Shown here one piece after another: positions 55,442 through 64,000 of a DNA stretch of 64,000 nt. Every line of letters starts with the position of its first letter. Position 1 is the first letter of the stretch. The notes beneath the pieces are model-generated. The model had not been told where the DNA came from. It made no database searches and saw nothing but the letters and a program-made list of their open reading frames with translations. Origin of the DNA: Alopecurus myosuroides (taxonomy: Eukaryota > Streptophyta > Magnoliopsida > Poales > Poaceae); contig CM054059.1 in the NCBI GenBank assembly GCA_028641055.1, positions 47,687,682 to 47,751,681 on the forward strand, given 5' to 3'. Both the position numbers and the translations under genes were made by a program.

Positions 55442-57455
55442 TTAATTTAACAAATTAGCCCTAGCCACTTCCCACTCTCTAAGTAAATTGACACTTTCTA
55501 AAGTAAAAGATGAAGGATCAATGCCAAGTTCTAAAGCTTTATCCGAAATATCATTATTATCAAGAACAGAAAATGAATTAGAGCACACAGGTATACCTTC
55601 ATCCCTCCTGGCAATAAATTGTGAAGCCCTTTGAACCATATTCTCATTAGCTCTTCTTGAAGCATTAATCCTTGCACTAGCTCTAGATGGTCCTCGCTGG
55701 GCAGGTGTAATAGATGATGGAGGTACCCCTGAAGGAAGAGAGCCAGCATCCATGGATGGGATGTGAGTAATTTCAGTAATGTGAACCACAGAGGGATTCA
55801 CTTGCTGAAAATCCTCAGATTTAGCAGAGATAGTAGAAACATATTTGGATAACCCTGCACAGCTGAAAGAGGTATGAGGAGATTCTACCACAGGCTGCAA
55901 CTGAGCACCATGGATTTGATTCAGCTCCCTTTTCCACATATCTTTCTTATCACTCCTAGATTGCATTAGCTGTTTGAGAAACTCCTCATAAGTGAGTTCA
56001 TTCTACAGTGGTTCTTCAGGGTTTTCAACCACCCAGCAGTAATGAGTTTGGGATTTGCCAAGTACTCCAGATACTTGTTGTAGTGATCCACAACTGGAGC
56101 AGATTGAGTCTTAGAACTAGAGCTTCCAACAGGAAAAGGAATCAACTGATTTTGTTCATGATTTGTATTGTAGCCTAGTTTATGAACCCGGGCTGAGAAG
56201 GATTCCTCCTCACTATCATCCTGTGAACTCACAGATGGTTCAGGAGCTTTCCTTTTGACCTTCTCATCAGCTGGCATATCCTTGCACGTCCCAGTTTGAG
56301 TAGAACCACCAGCCTGCCTGCCATAAGAGACCCTGGCATCCCTCATGAAGCCACCACAAACAGCATTGGCGGGGGTCCTATTGGAACTGGGTGCATCTTG
56401 TCTGGCCCTCTTGGGAGTATGATGTGATTCACTCCCCCCATGGTTGCTACCCTCCTTGTCTTTGCTAACAGGCTCAGAAACTTTCTCTGTATTCTGCTTA
56501 CTCACAGGAATCTCCCTAGTGAACTCCATATCATAAAACTTACTTGCAATGTTGACATTGGACACCACAGGAGGGACCATTGAAACATCCAAGTTCCCAA
56601 TCTTAATCCTGACATAGTCCACATTGTTAAGACAGTGCCTATCCACCAGCATAGTCCTCCCAGCCAAGCTGCCAATGAAAACAGCAGTGGGACAGTTCCT
56701 GTTGTCAAGAGGAATACCCTTCACTTGGAACCAAGCAGTGTTTAGCTCACCAGTGGCACCATATTCAGGAGTCCAATGCTCAACTCTGATCACCACTCCA
56801 GGGATGGTTCGAAGATGAGCGTTGCTAAAGTGGACCCAAGAATCAATATCCCTAGAACTGGGAAAGCGCATAAGAAACTTTTTCGCTGCGAGAGTTTTGC
56901 ATACCACCTCCAAGTACACATCCTACCAGCCCACTGTAAGAATGCTTTTTTAATATCCCTCCCAGATGGATTACCTTCCAGAACTTCAATTACAGCTTGG
57001 TGAATTTCCTTAGGAGGGGTCACATTCCTAATATCAGGAATGACAAAGAAACCACCCCCCAGAACCGCTGCACCCACAAAGGGGGTTGCAACCTCCCACG
57101 GGTTAATTTCATTGAAAGAAAACTTATCACAATGATCATCACCACACATCAGACATAGACTATCAGAGTCAACCTGGACAGCATTATCTTGAAAACGAAC
57201 TGCGCGAGGAGGATCTTGTTCATCCTTATCATAGGCAGAGGCATCATCAGATTGGTTATGAAATGTAACAAAACCACTATCATTCCTAACCCTAAGAGTC
57301 CTCGACTGTTGTGGCAAAGTCACAAACCCATGATCACAACCAACTTCAATCGTCCCGATTACTGCAGAGGAATCATCGAGGTGTTGCTGACCAGGATTAA
57401 AAGGAGTAGACTCCCTCCTATCTCCATTGGAGTTGTCAGATTCAACCTCTAGCAT
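55442..57455 (-). pseudogene. LINE ORF1 (DUF4283-like nucleic-acid-binding protein), broken
   Basis: The first part (57455-56790) starts MLEVESDNSNGDRRESTPFN and has a Cys/His group CLMCGDDHC. The middle (56919-55966) has FLMRFPSSRDIDSWVHF and GVVIRVEHWTPEYGATGELN, followed by AWFQVKGIPL, the DUF4283-like fold common to plant LINE ORF1. The last part (55966-55442) is basic and Ser-rich and ends VNLLREWEVARANLLN. The three parts are in different frames, so at least two frameshifts (near 56860 and 55970) exist. Confidence 0.8.
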
Positions 57456-57561
57456 TTCCTCCCTATGATTCCAGCGGTCTCTGTTACCTTGTGTGGAAGA
57501 AGATGCCCTAGGCGGAGCGCGGCCGATAGCCCCCAGCCGGTTGTTATTGATCTAGGACTGT

Positions 57562-57918
57562 ATCTTAGATGTCCACGTCAGATTTTTGCCTACATGGAGT
57601 GCTATTTATTAAGGAGAGAGTAGAGCCGTTTCTTATTTTTGCTACGACTCTTAGATAGCATGCAAAGGGCTTCGGCCAATTAATTCCTTTCTGTTTAGAG
57701 TGTCCACTAGTGAAAGTAGGATCCCTAGGACTTGTTTCTAAGCATGAAAACACCATTTAGAATCAGTTCTGCTACATGTTTGCTTGCTGCCTTATAAACA
57801 TCCATACTACTTGTATTTCACTTTCTCTTTGCTGAACTAGTTCACCTATACAACTGACAATTGTATTAGGTGTGTTGGGGACACATGAGACTTCTTGTAT
57901 CGTAATTGCAGTATGAGC
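57562..57918 (+). repeat. Gypsy-type LTR end fragment
   Basis: Contains TTTGCTTGCTGCCTTATAAA, GTGTGTTGGGGACACATGAG and ACTTCTTGTATCGTAATTGC, words typical of the 3' part of a grass gypsy LTR. It begins as the right flank of the LINE target site. No terminus was fixed; GH81 promoter sequence, if any remains, would start here. Confidence 0.45.
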
Positions 57919-58982
57919 TCTACTAGTGCATCCAACTCCCAAAACCCAAAGTTTTCAAAATTTGTCCACCATACCTACCTACATGTGGCATTTAACCGCC
58001 ACTCCAATCTCATGTGCTACCTTTAAAACTTTCAAAATTATTCCTGTTTTGTGCCCCTGGTTTAGCTAATAAGGACGGAAATAGAGAATCTTTATCTCAC
58101 TTGTTGGTTGGACATTACACACCTGTACTAGTGGCTTCATCCGCTTATCCAAATGATAGAAAAGCTGGCAGCGGGGTGCCCAACCCCAAAATTGGTTACT
58201 ATTAAATTCTCTTCACTATTTTTGCCCCTTATTTATCAGTCAAAGCATAATTGTGTAAACGAAAAAGAAGAGCTATGACCTTCTGACCCCAGTTGCGTCC
58301 TTCAATTGGAGCCGCTCTTGTGAAGTCTAGTTGGCTTGTGACGTACTGTATTTTCTGTTTACCATTCGTTGACATAAGCATACAACTCTCTAAAAAAGTT
58401 TTCAATACCTCTATTTAATAAAATAAAAAGCTCTAGCACATGAGTTAATCCTTGCTTCCCTCTGTGAAGGGTCTTTCTTTTACTATTATGTTGAGTATCC
58501 AGCCTCTAACTTTATGCACAATTGAGAGAGCATAGTTGCCATTCAGAGTTTAATGTGTATTTGTCCCAGAAACATTATTAATTGATTCATGATGTGTTAT
58601 TATTTGCTCTCAAATTATTTGTTCTACTCATCCACTTGAACTTTGAAGGTGTCCTAGCATTTATGTTTTGCCCCACTCTTAAGGACAAGCGAAATATCAC
58701 GTTGCTATGTTTTCTCTATGCTCGAAACAAACATATAACTCTCAAGTGCATTATTATTCATGATCTTTTATTTGTGTTACTTTTCATGATGCAAGGTGAT
58801 TGCTAAGTTTCATTGTTAAAATTATATCTATCATGCTTGTGTTTAAAGTACTATGATCTCGGCGTACTTATGCTTTTACAATTTAGATGGTCAAGTTTAT
58901 GTTGGCAGCATGTCACCTTTGAAATTATTTGTTTTTATCGTTTACCTACTCGAGGACGAGTAGCAACTAAGCTTGGGGATGT
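57919..58982 (+). mobile_element. Gypsy 3' internal region with polypurine tract (+)
   Basis: Parallel to 4440-5000: GTCCACCATACCTACCTA, GAATCTTTATCTCACTTGTT, GCTCTAGCACA and TTAATCCTTGCTTCCC recur in order. It ends CTACTCGAGGACGAGTAGC, then AACTAAGCTTGGGGATGT, the purine tract before the LTR at 58983. Small frames here (58014-58995) are not real genes. Confidence 0.7.
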
Positions 58983-60476
58983 TGATACGTCATAAACTTA
59001 TCCGTAATTTCTGATGTTCCATGTTGTTTTAATGTCATATGCTACATGTTTCCTTTACAATTTATGCCATTTTTATCGATTTCCTAGGGCTAACCTATTG
59101 ACAAGATGCCACAGAGCCAGTTCCTGTTTTCTGCTGTTTTTAGTTCTGAAAAGTTCTTCTGGAAATATTCTCGGAATCGGACAATTCAAAGCCCGAAAGT
59201 CTTAGAAAGTTGCCGCGCACACGGAGTCCAGAGGAGACCCGGAGGAGAGCCTTTTCCACCAAAAACATCTGCAGTCGCCGTCATCGTTAACCCTAGTTCG
59301 GGAGGGTTCTCAAGCTCTCCCCGGCACCCTGCCGGGAGGGGGAATCATCACCGGAGTGCTCTACACTACCATACCCGCCTCTAGAATGATGCACAGTAGT
59401 TCATCCTTGGACTACGGGTCCATAGAAGTAGCTAGATGGTTGTTATCTCCTCTTTATGCCTCATGTTTAGATCTTGTGAGCTGCCCTACATGATCAAGAT
59501 CATCTTATTGTAATGCTACATGTTGTGTTTGCTGGGATCCGATGAATATTGAATGCTATGTCTCATGATTATCAATCTATCATGTTCTTTTCATGTGTAT
59601 GTTATTTGTGATCTTGCATGCTATCCATTGTTAGTAGATGCTCTGGCCAAGTAGATGCTAGTAACTCCAAGAGGGAGTATTTATGCTCGATAGTGGGTTC
59701 ATGCCTCCCTTTCACTCATGCTCGAGTGACAGAAATGTAAACGGGTGGGGGATGTGTTGTTTCCATCAGGGAGAAAACAACGATGTTTACCTTGTTTACA
59801 TTACACACATTGCTTACTTCGATTATCTTTTACTTGCAACTTAATACACAAGGTTTGCTCGGATGACATTCTGAGGGTGAATTATTAGTCATAGATGCGG
59901 TTGGATGAAGCTCTATGTATCTTGTTGTAATGCCCGCATGAATCACATAGTAATCATCATGTCATGCATATGCACTACGGTGCAAACTTTGTATTTGTCA
60001 ATTGCCCAGCTGTAATTTGTTTACCGAGCATGTTATTTATCTGTCTTGGGAGAGACACCTCTAGTGAACTGTGGACCCCGGTCCATTTTTCTCATACTGA
60101 TAATACAATCACTGCAATCTCTGTTTTCATACTACTCCTACTGTTTTACTACTGCCATCACTGTTCTTTTTCATCTACTGCAAACAAATATTATTTTCCA
60201 CACGGTACGTTTAACCTCTTTGTGTTCAGCAAAACCGGTGAAATTGACAACCTCGTTGCTTCGTTGGGGCAAAGTGATTTGATTGTGTTGTGTAGGTTCC
60301 ACGATGCTTCTGAACCGGTAGTGTGCCCTGCCACCTGAGCTTCATCAACCTTAGTAAGTGATTTCTCTCTCCTACTGGTCGATTCAACCTTGGTTTCTTT
60401 CTGAGGGAAACTTGCTACTGTGATCTTCGTACCTTCCTCTTGGGGTCTCCCAACGAACGTGTGTTACACGCGCATA
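58983..60476 (+). repeat. Gypsy LTR (about 1.5 kb)
   Basis: Starts TGATACGTCATAAACTTATC after the tract GCTTGGGGATGT and ends near TGTTACACGCGCATA, with an imperfect terminal dinucleotide. Homologous over its 3' part to 9262-10192 and 10193-10775. It includes a GC-rich block (about 59210-59380) and GTGGACCCCGGTCCATTTTT near 60070. Frames 59964-60338 inside it are not genes. Confidence 0.8.
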
Positions 60477-62110
60477 AAATGGCCCTTCGCGGAGGGAAGC
60501 GGGATTAACTCATGTGCTAGAGCTTTTTATTTTATTAAACAGAGATATTGAAAACATTTTTTAGAGAGGTGTATGCTTATGTCAACGAATGGTAAACAGA
60601 AAATACAGTATGTCACAAGCCAACTAGACTTCACGAGAGCGACTCCCATTGAAGGACGCATTGTTGTCAGAAGGTCATCCATCTTCTCTTTTGTTTACAC
60701 AATTATGCTTTTTACTGATAAATCAGGGGCAAAAATAGAGAAGAGAATTTAGAGTAACCAATTTTGGGGCTGGGCACCCCGCTGCCAGCTCTTCTATCAA
60801 TTTGGATAAGCGGATGTGCCACTAGTCCAGGTGTGTAAAGTCCAATCAACAAGTGAGATAAAGATTCTCTATTTACGTCCTCATGAGCTAAAACAGGGGC
60901 ACAAAATAGGAGTAATTTTGAAGGTTTTAGATGTAGCACATGAGAAATTTACTTGGAGTGGCGGTTAAATACCACATGTAGGTGGGTATGGTGGACACAT
61001 TTGGCAAACTTTGGTTTTGGAGAGTTGTATGCACGAGTAGAGCTCATACTCAGTACAGGTGGAGGCTAGCAGAATACTGGGAGCGACAAATTAAGAGAGC
61101 AATAATGGCCATAATCATGCATAGCGACAAAAACATTATTAATCAAAGCATAAATTGTATTAAAAGTCAAAATATAAATTATCATAGAGGCTATAAGTGA
61201 CTGGTTTGTAGTCATAAACATGGTGTAAGCATGCTCCAAGTCAACCAAATAAAGCATTCGAAGGAGAATACCACAATATTATGCTTCAATGTGATAAAAA
61301 CAACTCATGATTCTTTCAATGGCACATTAAGCACTCTCATCTATTTCAGACAGGTCATGCTACAATAATAACTACTAAGCATAGAATTAAAATAACATCC
61401 AACATGACATGATAAAGTCTAGCCACAGTCGATACGAGCTTCTTTTTGCACCGTTATAAGCACAAAAATTGTACTACTGCTTTCCAACACCAATCATTTC
61501 AAACTAAACAAAAACTCTTCAAGAGATATAGAAATGAAACAAGAGAGTACTACCTCTACTCTACTAAAAACTAACAACTCTGAATAAGAGATGCATGAAA
61601 AACAGGAGCTAAAAGGATTTGCAGCAGCTAGAAGAAAAACTAAGAATACGAGCATAGAAGAAAACGAGTATTCATATGAAAAAGCGGAGCGTGTCTCTCT
61701 CCCCCGCAAGAATGTTGGGTTCCAACTATGTTTATTGCAGCAATGAAAACAAAAGAAAACAAAACAAAAACAAACAGACGCTCCAAGTAAAGTGCATATG
61801 ATGTGACCGAATAAAAATATAGTTTCACTAGAAGTGACCTGATAAGTTGCTGATGAAGAAGCGGATGCCTTGGGCATACCCAAGCTTAGACGCTTGAGTG
61901 TTCTTGGAATTTGCTGGGATGAACCACGGGGGCATCCCCAAGCTTTGGCTTTTCACTCTTCTTGATCACATTATATCTCCCTCTTCTCTTGACCCTTCAA
62001 AACTTCCTTCACACCAAACTCAAAGTAATTCTCATTAGAGGGTTAGTGCACAATCAAAAACTCAGATGTTCTCCTTGGACACAAGCATTATTAATAATTT
62101 TTAAACATTA
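60477..62110 (-). mobile_element. Gypsy 3' internal region, inverted (-)
   Basis: From 60480 to about 61060 this is the reverse complement of 57914-58480 (for example AGCTCTAGCACATGAGTTAA on the - strand). Further right (61850-61950) the - strand reads GCATCCGCTTCTTC and AAGCTTGGGGATGCCCCCGT, 3' tail text of grass gypsy elements. The corresponding LTR should lie left of 60477 but has been replaced by the + strand LTR. No gene is supported; frames at 61494-61883 are repeat text. Confidence 0.6.
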
Positions 62111-63195
62111 GCTACAGCCACTGATGTTTTGTGGAGCAAAGAAATCCACTCAACATAGTAAAAGAGAGAATGCAAGTAAAAAGGCAGAATCTATCTGTCG
62201 TGGTGTTGTCACGGCAAGTGTCCTCATGCAAGAAATAGATTGCGAGGCCATTGCTACTAAGCGAAACTTCGAATGGGTTGAGGTGGAAACGAGAGACGCG
62301 AGTTTACCCAGGTTCGGCCCCTCTATCGAGGGTACAACTTACTCCTGCTTTCTTACTATCAGGAAAACAAGTCCCGATTACAAAGGGAGATTTCGGCTCT
62401 CGATGTCTCGACTTACTTTGCTATCGACTTAGAACTTGTGTTTCTACGTCCCGGAGTCTCGCCTTATATAGCGGACGAGACCTCCGGGTTACAAGGGAGT
62501 CCGGGTCACGCCCGTCCTCGGAGTCCTAGCTTCCTCCGGTTCTTGATCATCTCGGTTCGGCTCTTCTTACGATCCAGCTACTCCTCGGCCGGCCTTGAAC
62601 TTCTCTCCGCGCTCCCGGGCTTCCGTGTCTTCCAACCTGGGCCTTGGGCCGGTTCTTCATTCAGCCGGGTTATACTCACCGCAACCCGGCTCTTCCTCAC
62701 TTAACCCGGCCCTGTCTAGCATGACCCGGGTCAATCACCTTAAACCGGACGAGACGATTCCCGGTTTATATAGGTGGCCGGTAGGGCTTCCCCTTACCTA
62801 TTCCTCCAACATTATCCCCCAGGTTAACATGAATGTTTAAGTTTCGAACTTAAGAATTTCACATTGAGATTTATCCAGAAACTTTAAATACTAATCTTCT
62901 AGTCCAAGAAAAATAACCTCCAGGAATATCTGTTCCGAACCACGGGCTGAGCTCTTTATCTCCAGGATCATATCTTTCCGTTTCTTGTAAAGATAACTCT
63001 CATATTTTGATCTCCCAAATCTCCGGAACCAGAAAGATATTAACCTAGCCCGGATTCTTCTCCACGTAATCGTTCCATTTCTTCAGAAAAAATCTCCTTC
63101 TGTTATCCGATCTTGCTGTACCTTTCCATAAATAATGTAATCTTAAGGGGTTTTGTGCAAAAGTTACCACTTAACCCTAGGGTTTTGACCCCGCC
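62111..63195. repeat. LTR-like GC-rich and AT-rich sequence, unassigned
   Basis: GTTTACCCAGGTTCGGCCCC (62306), a GATTACAAAGGG word (62375), and TATA-like GCCTTATATAGCGG (62462) and GGTTTATATAGGTGG (62763) resemble the remnant at 8506-9261. The frames at 62124-62840 (+) follow this GC-rich text and show no domain. Probably LTR or leader of the element whose gene starts at 63338. Confidence 0.45.
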
Positions 63196-63203
63196 TATAA
63201 ATA
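63196..63203 (+). promoter_or_regulatory. TATA box upstream of the 63338 ORF
   Basis: CCGCCTATAAATAGCAGGAG, 135-142 bases before the ATG at 63338, followed by a CT-rich leader (CTCTCCCCACTTCATCTTCC). A clean plant core promoter. Confidence 0.65.
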
Positions 63204-63337
63204 GCAGGAGTACGGTCCCCAGGGCTCATTCGCACCCTGCTCTCCCCACTTCATCTTCCTCCTCTGATCTGAGCTCCAGAGCTCTGCTTTCCTTCCAGCA
63301 TCGCCGCGGCCGGAGCTTCGCCGGCGTCCACCTCAAG

Positions 63338-64000
63338 ATGGGAAAGGAGAAGGCCTTAGCGTCCAAGGCCGGCAGACTAGGGAAAAAGAAGAAAGCCGGA
63401 GGGGCTTCCAGCTCTGGCACTGCCGGTTTAGGGAGGAACAAGATGCAATTGAACTAGTGCAAGTCCGAGATGACCCAAGGCCGGCTCACGGAGATGGAGG
63501 ACTCCGGGCTACTACCCAAGGGTTTATCTTGGCGAGCTCCGGGAAATGAGATCCGGCCCGAACCTGGGCCGGGCGAGGTAATAATTTTTTAAGCCCGTAT
63601 TCTCCGCGGGTTTCGCCCACCCGGTTCTCTCTTTTTTCGCCGGCTCTTGGCTAATTATGGCCTCCATCCTCAAGATCTTCCAGCAAATTCCATTTTAAAC
63701 GTCAGCAACTTCGTAGTCCTCTGTGAGGACTACCTCCAAGTAGAGCCAAACTTAGACCTTTTTCTCGAATACTTCTATTGCAACAAACACCCATAGGTAG
63801 CTGGGGTGAACTCATACACTGTGGGGGGTCTCGTTCCAGAGACGAAAGGACATTTCCTACCCAGGTATTCCTCTTGCTAGTCACCCTAAGCTGTGGCAGA
63901 AATCCTACTTCTACATTAAAAGCACCACTCCTGAAGGTGAACAGTCTCTTCTGGGTTACCGTCCTGAACGCTTAGTTTACACTAGCACCATGAACTCCTA
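63338..64000 (+). pseudogene. 'Putative gypsy-type transposon' N-terminal gene (Transposase_28-like), broken, runs off window
   Basis: Starts MGKEKALASKAGRLGKKKKA, a Lys/Ala-rich opening common to these plant element genes. TAG at 63455-63457 interrupts it; the same frame continues with EMTQGRLTEMEDSGLLP and GNEIRPEPGPGE. Another frame from about 63700 gives SNFVVLCEDYLQVEPNLDLF and LEYFYCNKHP, and a third from about 63820 gives GVSFQRRKDISYPGIPLASH and PKLWQKSYFYIK, all parts of the same domain. At least one stop and two frame changes are present. The role of this family is unknown; it accompanies Ty3/gypsy elements in grasses. Confidence 0.65.

Larger units (their letters stand above)
49169..57551 (-). 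mobile_element. Near full-length LINE (plant L1 type), with nested PIF/Harbinger
   Basis: On the - strand it runs from about 57551 (5') to a short poly(A), seen as T at 49168-49174. CTAGGACTGT occurs at 49159-49168 and again at 57552-57561, giving a 10-bp target duplication. The 3' untranslated part is divided by PIF/Harbinger copy 2 (49204-51158); its pieces 49175-49203 and 51162-51430 are otherwise contiguous. Order: ORF1 (57455 to 55442), endonuclease (55130 to about 54230), reverse transcriptase (about 53990 to 52460), zf-RVT (52413 to 51431). No RNase H is seen. Several stops and frameshifts make it inactive. Confidence 0.85.

Overview
The window is plant nuclear DNA: an intergenic transposon nest from a large-genome grass, most likely Pooideae. 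Triticeae or a close relative fits best, because the Ty3/gypsy LTR and pol text, the LINEs, the Stowaway MITEs and the PIF/Harbinger copies are of the kind that fills those genomes. This is family recognition by eye; the species cannot be fixed from the sequence. Nearly every long reading frame is transposon-derived and most are broken. No RNA gene, CRISPR array or bacterial feature was found.

Left arm (1-10910). A decayed gypsy pol enters from the left edge on the + strand, followed by an accessory ORF, a purine tract and a 1.5-kb LTR (5511-7021). Next come the 3' end and LTR of a copia element (7022-8505), then LTR remnants and a CACTA terminus (to 10910). 10911-17025 carries no gene I can name. 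It holds small structures: a foldback element, a near-palindromic element built from ATCGGCCGAT motifs, a degenerate minisatellite and a Stowaway MITE.

Centre-left (17026-34064). A complete Ale/Hopscotch-like copia (17026-28409) is bounded by the target duplication AATTC. A 3.45-kb hAT element (17954-21406) with its own 8-bp duplication sits in its leader, and the copia's 3' end is duplicated. To the right are LINE pieces, two Stowaways, a 541-bp hAT-type foldback MITE with a perfect 8-bp duplication, and a broken ankyrin-repeat exon.

Centre-right (34003-57561). The most informative object is a relic glycoside hydrolase family 81 (endo-1,3-beta-glucanase) gene on the - strand. Its 3' end is cut by a PIF/Harbinger element with an intact transposase (34068-36063). 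Its N-terminal third is split by a 10.76-kb LTR retrotransposon (37738-48495) with 4.85-kb near-identical LTRs and only 1.05 kb of interior. Its upstream flank was hit by an 8.4-kb LINE (49169-57551), whose 3' end carries a second PIF/Harbinger copy of the same family (49204-51158). Target duplications support each insertion, so the nesting order can be read directly.

Right arm (57562-64000). Gypsy 3' regions lie head to head around one LTR. LTR-like sequence follows, then the start of a 'putative gypsy-type transposon' gene with a clear TATA box, running off the window.

I see no convincing new biological system. The best candidates for novelty are the PIF/Harbinger family with a conserved hairpin and subterminal repeats, the internally deleted long-LTR element, and the two small palindromic elements.
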